A stretch of DNA of 64,000 nucleotides from Aquabacterium olei. Its GTDB lineage: Bacteria > Pseudomonadota > Gammaproteobacteria > Burkholderiales > Burkholderiaceae_C. A program made the position numbers and the translations under genes. Positions 47,102 to 55,976 of this stretch are shown here, one piece after another; the stretch's first letter is position 1; every line of letters begins with the position of its first letter. The stretch lies in the NCBI RefSeq assembly GCF_003100395.1, contig NZ_CP029210.1, positions 1,302,001 to 1,366,000 of the forward strand, in the 5' to 3' direction. The notes under the pieces are model-generated. The model was not told where the DNA came from. It ran no database searches and was given only the letters and a program-made list of their open reading frames with translations.

Positions 47102-47734
47102 ATGTCAGCTGCCCCTGCTGCGGCCCCCGCCGATGGCGACGCCCCCAAGAAGGGCAAGAAGAAACTGATCATCATCCTTGCTGCAGTGGCTGTGTTGCTG
47201 CTGGGCGGGGGGGGGGCCGCCTTTTTCGTGATGAAGAAGAATGCGGCCGAGGCCGAAGCGGCTGCGGAAGAAGGCGGCGAGGAAGAGCACGCCAAGCCCG
47301 CCAAGTCGGCCAAGAAGCCCGCGCATGGCAAGGATGAACATGCCGCCCCGCCCACCTTCGTGCCGCTGGACCCGTTCGTGGTCAACCTGGCGGACAAGGA
47401 CGAAGAGCGCTACGCCCAGGTGGGTGTGAGCCTGCAGGTGGACGACCCCAAGCTGGGCGAAGAGATGAAGGCCTACATGCCGGCCATCCGCAACGCCATC
47501 CTGCTGATCCTGTCGCACAAGTCGTCGACCGAACTGCTGACGGCCGAAGGCAAGCAGCAACTCGCCGAAGAGATCCGCCGCGAGGCCGCCCGCGCGATGG
47601 GCTATGAGGTGGAAGACCCCGAAGAGGAAGAAGCGGCGGAAGACACGGCCAAGAAGAAGAAAAAGAAGAAGCGCCGCGTCGAGCTCTACAACCCGATCGT
47701 CCAGGTCGCCTACTCCTCGTTCATCATCCAGTGA
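47102..47734 (+). CDS. fliL: Flagellar basal body protein FliL
   Basis: This 210-residue inner-membrane protein supports the motor stator. A Lys-rich start precedes one transmembrane helix (LIIILAAVAVLLLGGGGAAFF, about 23-43), then a charged linker and the periplasmic FliL domain (PFVVNLADKDEERYAQVGVSLQV). Unusually, an Asp/Glu then Lys-rich stretch (about 173-196) precedes the conserved end NPIVQVAYSSFIIQ. A run of ten G bases encodes the Gly cluster of the helix. AGGAGA precedes ATG 47102. Confidence 0.94.
   Translation: MSAAPAAAPADGDAPKKGKKKLIIILAAVAVLLLGGGGAAFFVMKKNAAEAEAAAEEGGEEEHAKPAKSAKKPAHGKDEHAAPPTFVPLDPFVVNLADKDEERYAQVGVSLQVDDPKLGEEMKAYMPAIRNAILLILSHKSSTELLTAEGKQQLAEEIRREAARAMGYEVEDPEEEEAAEDTAKKKKKKKRRVELYNPIVQVAYSSFIIQ
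47207..47216 (+). repeat. Poly-G(10) tract in fliL
   Basis: Ten consecutive G residues lie within the codons for Gly-Gly-Gly-Gly-Ala in the FliL membrane helix. Homopolymers of this length are prone to slippage, and a one-base change would destroy the rest of FliL. Confidence 0.9.
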
Positions 47735-47781
47735 ACGAGCGTGTCGACCCTCGCGCCCACGGTCTCTGAAGTCTGCCGACC

Positions 47782-48783
47782 ATGACCCAGCAAATCCTCT
47801 CGCAAGACGAAGTCGATGCCCTGTTGCAGGGCATCACGGGCGAAAGCCAGAAGCTCGAGCAGGACGAGACGCCCAAGGAAGGCATCCGCGAGTACAACCT
47901 CGCGCAGCAAGAGCGCATCGTGCGTGGGCGCATGCCCACGATGGAGATCATCAACGAGCGCTTTGCCCGCAACATCCGCATCGGCCTCTTCAACCTGATC
48001 CGCAAGTCGCCCGAAGTCTCGGTGGGCGGCATCAAAGTGCAGAAGTACAGCGCCTTTCTGCGCGACATCGTCGTGCCGACGAACTTCAACATCATGGCCA
48101 TCAAGCCGCTGCGTGGCTCGGGCCTGATCGTCTGTGATCCGACGCTGGTGTTCTCGGTGATCGACGCGCTGTTCGGCGGCTCGGGCAAGTTCCATACGCG
48201 CATCGAAGGCCGCGACTTCTCGGCCACCGAGCAACGCATCATCCGCCGCCTGGTCGACGTGATCAGCGAAGAGTACAAGCGCTCGTGGCAGGGCATCTAC
48301 CCGGTCGAGCTCGACTACCAGCGTTCGGAAATGCAGCCGCAGTTCGCCACCGTGGCCACGCCCAGCGAGATCGTGGTGTGCTGCTCGTTCACGCTGGAAA
48401 TCGGCGACACCAGCGGCACCATCCACATCTGCATCCCGTATGCGACGCTGGAGCCGATCCGCGACATCCTGTTCTCGTCCATCCAGGGCGACTCGGCCGA
48501 GCCGGATCGCCGCTGGGTGACGCTGCTGACCCAGCAGATCCAGTCTGCCGAGGTCAGCCTGGTGGCCGAGCTGGGCCATGCGCCTGCCACGGTCGAGACC
48601 CTGCTGGCGCTCAAGCCCGGCGACTTCATCGAGCTCGACCTGGAGAAGATCATCCAGGCCAAGGTCGATGGCGTGCCCGTGTTCGACTGCTACTACGGCA
48701 CCTCGAACGGCAAGTATTCCCTCCGTATTGAAAAGCTACTGACGGCCGGCAACACAGGCTGGCTGGGAGACCGACATGTCTGA
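47782..48783 (+). CDS. fliM: Flagellar motor switch protein FliM
   Basis: This 333-residue switch protein has the N-terminal CheY-binding peptide ILSQDEVDALLQGI. The CheC-like middle domain includes GSGLIVCDPTLVFSVIDALFGG, and the C-terminal SpoA domain includes LKPGDFIELDLEK. It binds phospho-CheY to reverse rotation. It overlaps fliN by 8 bases. Confidence 0.97.
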   Translation: MTQQILSQDEVDALLQGITGESQKLEQDETPKEGIREYNLAQQERIVRGRMPTMEIINERFARNIRIGLFNLIRKSPEVSVGGIKVQKYSAFLRDIVVPTNFNIMAIKPLRGSGLIVCDPTLVFSVIDALFGGSGKFHTRIEGRDFSATEQRIIRRLVDVISEEYKRSWQGIYPVELDYQRSEMQPQFATVATPSEIVVCCSFTLEIGDTSGTIHICIPYATLEPIRDILFSSIQGDSAEPDRRWVTLLTQQIQSAEVSLVAELGHAPATVETLLALKPGDFIELDLEKIIQAKVDGVPVFDCYYGTSNGKYSLRIEKLLTAGNTGWLGDRHV

Positions 48784-49267
48784 TGCTGCAGAGTTCCCCC
48801 CGAGCGACGGCGCCGAACAGGACGCGATGGCGGCCGAATGGGAGGCCGCGCTGGCGCAGCAGGCTTCTTCCGGTGGCGCTGCTTCGGCCGACGATGTGTT
48901 CGCCTCGGCGGCCAGCGAAGTGACCAGTGCCGCCCCGCAGATGACGCCTGCGGCGTTTGCCAACTTCGCGCCACAGCAGCCGGCTGCCAACCCGGCCGGC
49001 AACGACATCAACATGATCCTGGACATCCCCGTCCAGCTGACGGTGGAACTGGGCCGCACCCGCATCCCCATCAAGAACATCCTGCAACTGGCGCAGGGCT
49101 CGGTGGTGGAGCTGGATGCGCTGGCCGGCGAGCCGATGGACGTGCTGGTCAACGGCTTCCTGATTGCGCAGGGCGAAGTGGTGGTGGTCAACGACAAGTT
49201 CGGCATCCGCCTGACCGACATCGTGACCCCGTCCGAGCGCATGCGCCGCCTCAGCCGCGGCGGCTGA
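48776..49267 (+). CDS. fliN: Flagellar motor switch protein FliN
   Basis: This 163-residue protein has an acidic Ala-rich N terminus and a C-terminal SpoA domain (ILDIPVQLTVELGRTRIPIKNIL, LAQGSVVELDALAGEP and VNDKFGIRLTDIV), typical of FliN in the C ring. The start overlaps the fliM end. Confidence 0.96.
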   Translation: MSDAAEFPPSDGAEQDAMAAEWEAALAQQASSGGAASADDVFASAASEVTSAAPQMTPAAFANFAPQQPAANPAGNDINMILDIPVQLTVELGRTRIPIKNILQLAQGSVVELDALAGEPMDVLVNGFLIAQGEVVVVNDKFGIRLTDIVTPSERMRRLSRGG

Positions 49268-49294
49268 TCCCTCACACAGAGAAAGAGCAGGGCG

Positions 49295-49681
49295 ATGGCC
49301 TCCAGTGGATTGATGGTGTTCTGGTTCGTGTTCGTGGTGGCCTGCATCCCCGTGTGCCTGTGGCTGCTCAAGCGATCGGGCCTGGCCCAGGGCGGCGGTC
49401 TGCCGGGCGGGCAGGCGCTGATGAAGACCATCAGCGTGCTCAACCTGGGCCCGGGCCAGCGCCTGGTGGCCGTCGAGGTGGGCGCCGGCGAAGACCGCAC
49501 CTGGCTCATCCTCAGCGTCACCGCGCAGCGCATCAGCAAGCTGCACGCGATGGCGCCGCTGTCTGGCTATGAACCCGCGCAGGCCGTGCCCCCCGCGCAG
49601 GCCTTCGCTGCCGTGCTGAGCCGCCTGACGGCCGGCAAGGCCGCTGGCAACCAGGGCACCTCCAACGGCCCTCAGGCATGA
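49295..49681 (+). CDS. fliO: Flagellar biosynthesis protein FliO
   Basis: This 128-residue protein has one N-terminal membrane helix ([20 protein letters not shown]) and a short cytoplasmic domain with [18 protein letters not shown] and [10 protein letters not shown]. These match FliO, the assembly factor for the FliPQR export gate. It overlaps fliP by 4 nt. Conservation is low, but position is decisive. Confidence 0.88.
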   Translation: MASSGLMVFWFVFVVACIPVCLWLLKRSGLAQGGGLPGGQALMKTISVLNLGPGQRLVAVEVGAGEDRTWLILSVTAQRISKLHAMAPLSGYEPAQAVPPAQAFAAVLSRLTAGKAAGNQGTSNGPQA

Positions 49682-50457
49682 CCATGTCTTCTTCGAATCG
49701 ACGCCGCCTGGCACTGCGCCTGCTGGCCGCACTGGGCCTGAGCCTGGCCGGTGGCCTGGTGTGGGCCCAGACCCCCACGGCCCCCGCAAGCCTGCCGCTC
49801 ATGGTGGGGCAGGGCCCCTCGGGCAACAGCTACTCGGTGCCCATCCAGACGCTGCTGTTCTTCACGGCACTCAGCTTCCTGCCGGCCGTGCTGCTGATGA
49901 TGACGGGCTTCACCCGCATCGCCATCGTGCTGAGCCTGATGCGTCAGGCCCTGGGCACGCAGGCGGCACCGCCCAACCAGGTCATCGTCGGCCTGTCGCT
50001 GTTCCTCACGATGTTCGTCATGGGCCCGACGCTGGACAAGGTCTACAAGGAGGCCTACGAGCCTTTCGCCGCCAGCCAGATCAGCTTCAACGAGGCGCTG
50101 GAGCGCGGCCAGGCGCCGATGCGCCAGTTCATGCTCAAGCAGACGCGCCAGTCCGACCTGGGCCTGTTCGTCAAACTTGCGCGCATCGAAGGCGAAGTCA
50201 AGCCCGAGACTGTGCCTTTCCGCGTGCTGGTGCCGGCCTTCGTCACCAGCGAATTGAAGTCGGCCTTCCAGATCGGCTTCCTGATCTTCATTCCCTTCCT
50301 GGTCATCGACATGATCGTGGCCAGCGTGCTGATGAGCCTGGGGATGATGATGCTGTCGCCCGTGCTCGTGGCCTTGCCCTTCAAGCTGATGCTCTTCGTG
50401 CTGGCCGATGGCTGGAACCTGCTGCTCGGCTCCCTGGCCGCCAGCTTCGTGCAGTGA
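49678..50457 (+). CDS. fliP: Flagellar export gate protein FliP
   Basis: This 259-residue membrane protein has a cleavable signal peptide ending GLVWAQ and several helices. It carries the FliP signatures [25 protein letters not shown] and [18 protein letters not shown]. It forms the core of the type III export channel with FliQ and FliR. Confidence 0.97.
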   Translation: MTMSSSNRRRLALRLLAALGLSLAGGLVWAQTPTAPASLPLMVGQGPSGNSYSVPIQTLLFFTALSFLPAVLLMMTGFTRIAIVLSLMRQALGTQAAPPNQVIVGLSLFLTMFVMGPTLDKVYKEAYEPFAASQISFNEALERGQAPMRQFMLKQTRQSDLGLFVKLARIEGEVKPETVPFRVLVPAFVTSELKSAFQIGFLIFIPFLVIDMIVASVLMSLGMMMLSPVLVALPFKLMLFVLADGWNLLLGSLAASFVQ

Positions 50458-50471
50458 ACTGAAAGCCGACC

Positions 50472-50741
50472 ATGGATCCCCAACAAGCACTCACCATCAG
50501 CCGTGACGGCCTGCTGACCCTGTTGACCGTGTGCGGGCCCATCGTGCTCGTCGTGCTGGCCGTCGGCCTGGTGGTCAGCATCTTCCAGGCGGCCACGCAG
50601 ATCCACGAGCAGACGCTGTCCTTCGTGCCCAAGCTGCTGGCCGCGTTCGCCACGCTGGCCGTGGCCGGCCCGTGGATGATCAGCACGCTGGTGGACTACA
50701 TCCAGCAGGTGCTGCAGAACATTCCCAACGTGGTGGGCTGA
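50472..50741 (+). CDS. fliQ: Flagellar export gate protein FliQ
   Basis: This 89-residue protein has two membrane helices. The FliQ pattern LVVSIFQAATQIHEQTLSFVPK sits between them. It starts 14 nt after fliP and is followed by fliR after 6 nt. Confidence 0.96.
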   Translation: MDPQQALTISRDGLLTLLTVCGPIVLVVLAVGLVVSIFQAATQIHEQTLSFVPKLLAAFATLAVAGPWMISTLVDYIQQVLQNIPNVVG

Positions 50742-50747
50742 CGCACC

Positions 50748-51512
50748 GTGGTGTCCTTCACCGAAGCCGAGGTGCTGGCGTGGATCTCGCCCTGGCTCTG
50801 GGCCTTCTTCCGGGTGCTGGGCCTGTTCACCTCCGCGCCGGTGCTCTCGATGCGGGTGGTGCCGCGCCGGGTGCGCATCGGGCTGGCGCTGCTGGTGGCC
50901 GTAGCGGCCGAACCCAGTCTGCCGCCCGAGCTGAAGGCGTACACCATTGCCTCGCCGCACGCGTTGATGCTGATCGTGCAGCAGGTGCTGATCGGCCTGA
51001 CGGTGGGCTTTGCGGCGCGTGTGGTGTTTGCCGCCATCGAGTTTGCGGGTGAGATCGTGGGCCTGCAGATGGGCCTGAGCTTCGCATCCTTCTTCGACCC
51101 GACCAGCGGTGGGCAGCTGAACGCCGTCGCCCGCTTCTATGGGACCGTGGCGGCGTGGCTGTTCGTGGTGATGAACGGCCATCTGCTGCTGACCGCCGCC
51201 GTCCTGCAGAGCTTTCAGGCCTTTCCGGTGTCACCCGAACCGCTCGCGTTCATGAAGGTGGTTCAGCCGCAGACCTGGGGGGCCGAGCTGTTCAAGCTGG
51301 GACTGTGGGTGTCGCTGCCCGTGGTCGCCATGCTCATCCTCATCAACATGGTGATGGGCCTGGTGGCGCGCGTGGCACCTCAGATGAACATCTTCTCGGT
51401 GGGCTTCCCGGTGACGCTGGGCGTGGGCCTGACAGGCCTGTGGCTCACGCTGCCGATGATGCAGCAGCCCTTCACGATGGCGATCGAGCGGATGCTGGGA
51501 TACTTCCAGTGA
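50748..51512 (+). CDS. fliR: Flagellar export gate protein FliR
   Basis: This 254-residue membrane protein has six helices and the FliR motifs FFRVLGLFTSAPVLS, GEIVGLQMGLSFASFFDP and GLVARVAPQMNIFSVGFP. Two adjacent GTG codons (50748 and 50751) can start it. It ends the flagellar block, 16 nt before a convergent PEP-CTERM gene. Confidence 0.95.
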   Translation: MVSFTEAEVLAWISPWLWAFFRVLGLFTSAPVLSMRVVPRRVRIGLALLVAVAAEPSLPPELKAYTIASPHALMLIVQQVLIGLTVGFAARVVFAAIEFAGEIVGLQMGLSFASFFDPTSGGQLNAVARFYGTVAAWLFVVMNGHLLLTAAVLQSFQAFPVSPEPLAFMKVVQPQTWGAELFKLGLWVSLPVVAMLILINMVMGLVARVAPQMNIFSVGFPVTLGVGLTGLWLTLPMMQQPFTMAIERMLGYFQ

Positions 51513-51528
51513 GCTGCAGCGGCCGGGT

Positions 51529-52128
51529 TCAGCTCGGTTTGCGCTGGCCAGACCGTGCGTGTGTTGCCCAGGCCACCGCACCCAGGCCCAGCAGCATCAG
51601 CGCCATCGAGCTCGGCTCGGGCACTGGCTGAGCAAAGCTGAACTTCGCGATGTAACTCGACCCGGCCGAGCCGGTGGCCGTGCCAGACACAAAGGCCGAG
51701 TAATCGCCGGCGGCGAAGTCACCCGACAGGAACAGCGACTTGTTGGGGTCGAAGCCGGCCACCACCATGTCCATCACGCCGGGCTCGAGCAGCGACACGG
51801 TGCGCTGCGCTTCGGGGAAGAGCACGGCGCGGTACTCGCGCTCTGTCCGGTTGTTCACCAGCACCAGCGAAACGCCCTCGGTGTCTTCGACCTGATCGAA
51901 GCCGAACCAGGCATCCTGGCGGGCGAACAGCCAGATGTAACCCGAGGTCGGGGCGCTGAGCCTGAAATTGAAGCTGTCACTGAACTCGCCCGGCGCCACG
52001 TGGTTTTCGAACCGCGTGTACGGGTCAGCCGTCGGGATGCCGACCGTGTAGCTCGTGTTCGCCCACGCGCTGCCGGCCAGCGTCATGGCGGTCAGAAAGG
52101 AGGCGGTGGCGCGCTGCAGCAGCTTCAT
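51529..52128 (-). CDS. PEP-CTERM sorted exported protein
   Basis: This 199-residue protein has a signal peptide (ATASFLTAMTLAGSAWA) and a C-terminal PEP-CTERM signal: VPEPSSMALMLLGLGAVAWA, then RSGQRK. It is expected to be processed by an exosortase, encoded elsewhere, and delivered to the surface or matrix. The mature domain is beta-rich and of unknown role. ATG 52128 is used; the open frame to 52194 has no signal before the hydrophobic segment. It stands alone between fliR and parE. Confidence 0.88.
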   Translation of the reverse strand: MKLLQRATASFLTAMTLAGSAWANTSYTVGIPTADPYTRFENHVAPGEFSDSFNFRLSAPTSGYIWLFARQDAWFGFDQVEDTEGVSLVLVNNRTEREYRAVLFPEAQRTVSLLEPGVMDMVVAGFDPNKSLFLSGDFAAGDYSAFVSGTATGSAGSSYIAKFSFAQPVPEPSSMALMLLGLGAVAWATHARSGQRKPS

Positions 52129-52243
52129 GAAGGAATCCGGTTCGTGAACAGTGTGGATTTTGTCACGGAACGATGGGGGTGTGTGCAAACGCAACCGAAG
52201 GGTGCATGGGGTGCGCCTGGGTAAGGGGGCAGCCAGACGTCCG

Positions 52244-52249
52244 TAGAAT
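52244..52249 (+). promoter_or_regulatory. Candidate -10 box for parE
   Basis: TAGAAT ends 8 nt before the parE ATG (52258) and no ribosome site lies between. A transcript starting at the usual distance would be nearly leaderless. The -35 region is not recognisable. Confidence 0.5.
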
Positions 52250-52257
52250 CGGCCCCC

Positions 52258-54264
52258 ATGTCAGTCAAGCCGTCTTCCAAAGCGTCCACCCAGCCCAGCG
52301 CCACCTACGGCGAGGGCTCCATCCGCGTCCTCAAGGGCCTGGAGCCCGTCAAGCAGCGGCCGGGCATGTACACCCGCACGGACAACCCGCTGCACGTCAT
52401 CCAGGAAGTGATCGACAACGCGGCCGACGAGGCGCTGGCGGGCTTTGGCAAGCGCATCGCCGTCACGCTGCACACCGATGGTTCGATCAGCGTGGAAGAC
52501 GACGGCCGGGGCATCCCCTTCGGCCTGCATCCGGAGGAGGGCGTGGCGGTCGTCGAAATCGTGTTCACCCGCCTGCATGCGGGGGGCAAGTTCGACAAGG
52601 GGTCGGGCGGGGCCTACAGCTTCTCGGGCGGCCTGCACGGCGTGGGCGTGAGCGTGACCAACGCGCTGGCCACGCGCCTGCAGGTGACGGTGTGCCGCGA
52701 CAAGCAGGTGGCCACGCTGGCCTTCAGCGGCGGCGACGTGATCGAGCCGGTGGCCGTGCGCCCGGCCGCCAGTGGCGACCGCAAGAACGGCACCACGGTG
52801 CGCGTGTGGCCGGACGCGAAGTACTTCGAAAGCGCCGAACTGCCGCGTGGCGAGCTGGTGCACATGCTGCGCAGCAAGGCCGTGCTGATGCCGGGCGTGA
52901 CCATCACGCTCACCATCGAGAAGGCCGGCAAGGACGCCGAGGTGCAGACCTGGCTCTACAAGGGCGGCCTGCGCGACTACCTGACCCAGACGCTGACGAC
53001 CGATCCGGTCATCCCGCTGTTCGAGGGCGAGCAGTACGCCAGCGGCAGCGAGACCGAGAACTTCGCCGAAGGCGAGGGCGCGGCCTGGTGCGTGGCCTTC
53101 ACCGAAGAAGGCGCGCCCATGCGCGAAAGCTACGTCAACCTGATCCCGACCGTCGCCGGCGGCACGCACGAGGCGGGGCTGAAGGACGGCCTGTTCAACG
53201 CGGTGAAGGGTTTCATCGAGATGCATTCGCTGATGCCCAAGGGTGTGAAGCTGATGCCCGACGACGTGTTCAGCCGCGCCAGCTTCGTGCTGAGCGCCAA
53301 GGTGCTGGACCCGCAGTTCCAGGGGCAGACGAAGGAGCGCCTGAACAGCCGCGATGCACTGCGCCTGGTGACCACCTACGTGAAGCCCGCCATGGAGCTG
53401 TGGCTCAACCAGCACGTGGAGTACGGCCGCAAGCTGGCCGAACTGGTGATCAAGCAGGCGCAGGCGCGCCAGCGGGCCGGCCAGAAAGTCGAGAAGAAGA
53501 AGAGCTCCGGCGTGGCCGTGCTGCCGGGCAAGCTGACCGACTGCGAAAGCCGCGACATCGCGTTCAACGAGGTGTTCCTCGTCGAGGGCGACTCGGCCGG
53601 TGGCAGCGCCAAGATGGGCCGCGACAAGGAGACGCAGGCCATCCTCCCGCTGCGCGGCAAGGTGCTCAACGCCTGGGAAGTCGAGCGCGACCGCCTGTTC
53701 GCCAACAACGAGATCCACGACATTTCGGTGGCCATCGGGGTCGACCCGCACGGGCCGAACGACGAGGTCGACCTGTCAGGGCTGCGCTACGGCAAGATCT
53801 GCATCCTGTCGGACGCCGACGTGGACGGCTCTCACATTCAGGTGCTGCTGCTCACGTTGTTCTTCCGTCACTTCCCGAAGCTGATCGAGACGGGCCACAT
53901 CTACATTGCTCGCCCGCCGCTGTTCCGGGTGGATGCGCCGGCGCGCGGCAAGAAGCCGGCGGCCAAGCTGTATGCGCTGGACGAGGGCGAGCTCACCGCC
54001 ATCCTCGACAAGCTGCGCAAGGAAGGCTGCCGCGAAGGCGCCTGGAGCATCAGCCGCTTCAAGGGCCTGGGCGAGATGAACGCCGAACAGCTGTGGGACA
54101 CCACGCTGAACCCGGACACCCGCCGCCTGCTGCCGGTGGCCTACGGCGAGCCTGGCTTCTGTGACACCGAAGGGGCGTTCAACCGCCTGATGGGCAAGGG
54201 TGAGGCCGCGTCGCGCCGTGAGCTGATGGAGCTGCACGGCGACGCGGTCGACGTCGACATCTGA
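52258..54264 (+). CDS. parE: DNA topoisomerase IV subunit B ParE
   Basis: This 668-residue ATPase subunit of topoisomerase IV separates replicated chromosomes with ParC. It shows the GHKL ATP site (EVIDNAADEALAG, EDDGRGIPFG, SGGLHGVGVSVTNAL) and TOPRIM metal motifs (EGDSAGGSAK and DADVDGSHI), with a typical C-terminal end. It is closer to ParE than GyrB, as the longer GyrB insert is absent. The partner parC lies 8 kb downstream on the same strand. Confidence 0.95.
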   Translation: MSVKPSSKASTQPSATYGEGSIRVLKGLEPVKQRPGMYTRTDNPLHVIQEVIDNAADEALAGFGKRIAVTLHTDGSISVEDDGRGIPFGLHPEEGVAVVEIVFTRLHAGGKFDKGSGGAYSFSGGLHGVGVSVTNALATRLQVTVCRDKQVATLAFSGGDVIEPVAVRPAASGDRKNGTTVRVWPDAKYFESAELPRGELVHMLRSKAVLMPGVTITLTIEKAGKDAEVQTWLYKGGLRDYLTQTLTTDPVIPLFEGEQYASGSETENFAEGEGAAWCVAFTEEGAPMRESYVNLIPTVAGGTHEAGLKDGLFNAVKGFIEMHSLMPKGVKLMPDDVFSRASFVLSAKVLDPQFQGQTKERLNSRDALRLVTTYVKPAMELWLNQHVEYGRKLAELVIKQAQARQRAGQKVEKKKSSGVAVLPGKLTDCESRDIAFNEVFLVEGDSAGGSAKMGRDKETQAILPLRGKVLNAWEVERDRLFANNEIHDISVAIGVDPHGPNDEVDLSGLRYGKICILSDADVDGSHIQVLLLTLFFRHFPKLIETGHIYIARPPLFRVDAPARGKKPAAKLYALDEGELTAILDKLRKEGCREGAWSISRFKGLGEMNAEQLWDTTLNPDTRRLLPVAYGEPGFCDTEGAFNRLMGKGEAASRRELMELHGDAVDVDI

Positions 54265-54277
54265 GCGACGTTGTCGT

Positions 54278-55837
54278 TCAGGCGTGGCGGAGTCGGAAGG
54301 CGGCCACGGCCTGCACCAGTTCATCGGCGCGGTGGTTCATGCTCTGCGTGGCCGCGGCCGATTCCTCCACCAGCGCAGCGTTCTGCTGGGTGGACTGGTC
54401 CATCTGATCGATGGCCTGCCCGATCTGGCCGATGCCGGCGCTCTGCTCGCGGCTGGCGGTGCTGATCTCGCGGACGATCTCGTTGACCCGCGTGATGGCG
54501 CGCACGATGCCGTCCATGGTTTCGCCGGCTTCCTGGACCAGCGTCGCGCCTTGCTCGACCTGTTCCACGCTGCCCTGGATCAGCGACTTGATCTCGCGGG
54601 CGGCCTCGGCGCTGCGCTGCGCGAGGTTGCGCACCTCGCTGGCCACCACGGCGAAGCCACGGCCCTGCTCGCCCGCGCGGGCGGCTTCCACGGCGGCATT
54701 GAGCGCCAGGATGTTCGTCTGGAACGCGATGCCGTCGATGACACTGATGATGTCGGCGATCTGGCGCGAGGACGACGAGATGCCCTGCATCGTCTGCACG
54801 ACGTTGCCCACCACCGTGCCGCCCTGTACCGCCACGGACGCGGCTTCTTCGGCCAGTTGCGTGGCCTGCTGCGCCTGCTGGGCGTTGTGGTGCACGGTCG
54901 CGCCGAGCTGGTCCATGGTGGCGGCCGTCTCCTCCAGTGCCGACGCCTGGCTCTCGGTGCGCACCGACAGGTTCTGGTTGCCCAGCGCGATTTCACGGCT
55001 GGCGGTCGCCACGCTTTCGGCGCTGCTGCGCACGCCCGACACGACACGCGCCAGAGCGGCCTGCATCTCGGCCAGGGCGTTCACCAGCGGCGAGAGCTCG
55101 TCTCGCGCCTCGTCCCGGATCTCGCTGGCCAGGTCGCCGTCACGCACCCGCTCGGCCACGGTCTGTGCAGCGCGCACACGCTGACGGAGCGTGCGACCGG
55201 TCCACACGGCAAAGCCGATGAGCCCCGCGATCAGGAAGGCGAACGCGCCCAGCAGTGTGCGCCGGATGGCGTCTGCGGCGTTCTGAATGTCGGTGACTTC
55301 TTCCGAAAGGCTGTGGCTCTGGTACTCGACCGTGTCGGCAAGCACCTTGAGCAGCGCGTTGCGCGCCGGGATGGTGTGCTCGACGAGAAAGGCAAACGCC
55401 TCGTCCTTGCGATCCTGCTGAATCAGGGCGATGTTGGCCTCGCCGGTCTTCCAGAAGGCTTTGAGCAGATCCGGCAGCGCGGCGTAGCGTTGCCGACCGA
55501 CGTCCGTCAGCAGGAGGCTGCGGTAGCGTTCCAGCTCCTCGTCGATGAGGCGGCGCTTGGCGCCGATGTCATCGAGCGCGGCCTGTCGTTCGGCCGGGGT
55601 ACGGGCCAGCATGGCGTGGCGCAGTTGAAGTGACACCCGCGTCACGTTCAACTCGATGTGCGCCATCCGCGTGAGCTGCGGGACGCGGTTCTTTTCGGCG
55701 CGCAGGGCGAGGTGTTCGACCTCACCGAGCTGGCGGGTGGCATAGACCGCGGTGCCCACCAGCACCAGGGTCAGCAGCGCCACCACGGCCATCAGACGTC
55801 CGGCGATGCCGAACGGGGTGGAAGATGAGCGTGTCAT
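54278..55837 (-). CDS. Methyl-accepting chemotaxis protein
   Basis: This 519-residue chemoreceptor has an N-terminal transmembrane helix ([19 protein letters not shown]), a periplasmic four-helix sensing domain (about 35-185), a second helix near 190-212 and a HAMP domain. The signalling hairpin tip is [22 protein letters not shown]. No C-terminal pentapeptide for CheR/CheB docking is seen. The ligand is unknown. Upstream on the minus strand are a FliA-like -10 (55862-55869) and an FNR-type palindrome (55963-55976), so it may be expressed with motility genes and under low oxygen. Confidence 0.93.
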   Translation of the reverse strand: MTRSSSTPFGIAGRLMAVVALLTLVLVGTAVYATRQLGEVEHLALRAEKNRVPQLTRMAHIELNVTRVSLQLRHAMLARTPAERQAALDDIGAKRRLIDEELERYRSLLLTDVGRQRYAALPDLLKAFWKTGEANIALIQQDRKDEAFAFLVEHTIPARNALLKVLADTVEYQSHSLSEEVTDIQNAADAIRRTLLGAFAFLIAGLIGFAVWTGRTLRQRVRAAQTVAERVRDGDLASEIRDEARDELSPLVNALAEMQAALARVVSGVRSSAESVATASREIALGNQNLSVRTESQASALEETAATMDQLGATVHHNAQQAQQATQLAEEAASVAVQGGTVVGNVVQTMQGISSSSRQIADIISVIDGIAFQTNILALNAAVEAARAGEQGRGFAVVASEVRNLAQRSAEAAREIKSLIQGSVEQVEQGATLVQEAGETMDGIVRAITRVNEIVREISTASREQSAGIGQIGQAIDQMDQSTQQNAALVEESAAATQSMNHRADELVQAVAAFRLRHA

Positions 55838-55861
55838 GGAGTCCGGGTTCCTTTGTTGGAT

Positions 55862-55869
55862 TTATCGGT
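55862..55869 (-). promoter_or_regulatory. FliA (sigma-28)-like -10 for chemoreceptor
   Basis: On the minus strand this reads ACCGATAA, one base from the GCCGATAA element, 24 nt before the MCP start. The -35 TAAA at the expected spacing is absent, so it is only a candidate. Confidence 0.35.
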
Positions 55870-55962
55870 TCTTTCACTTTCGGCCAATTGGCGTCGACCT
55901 GAAGGGGAAAAAACCGGTTTTCCGGACCTGTGACTTAGACATGCCCTGTGCATGCAATGCGT

Positions 55963-55976
55963 TTGATGTGGATCAA
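55963..55976. promoter_or_regulatory. FNR-type binding site upstream of chemoreceptor
   Basis: TTGATGTGGATCAA is an exact match to the FNR/ANR consensus TTGAT-N4-ATCAA. It lies 125 bp upstream of the MCP start and overlaps the last codon and stop of the TPMT-like gene. Activation at -41.5 would place a minus-strand start near 55928. Confidence 0.6.
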
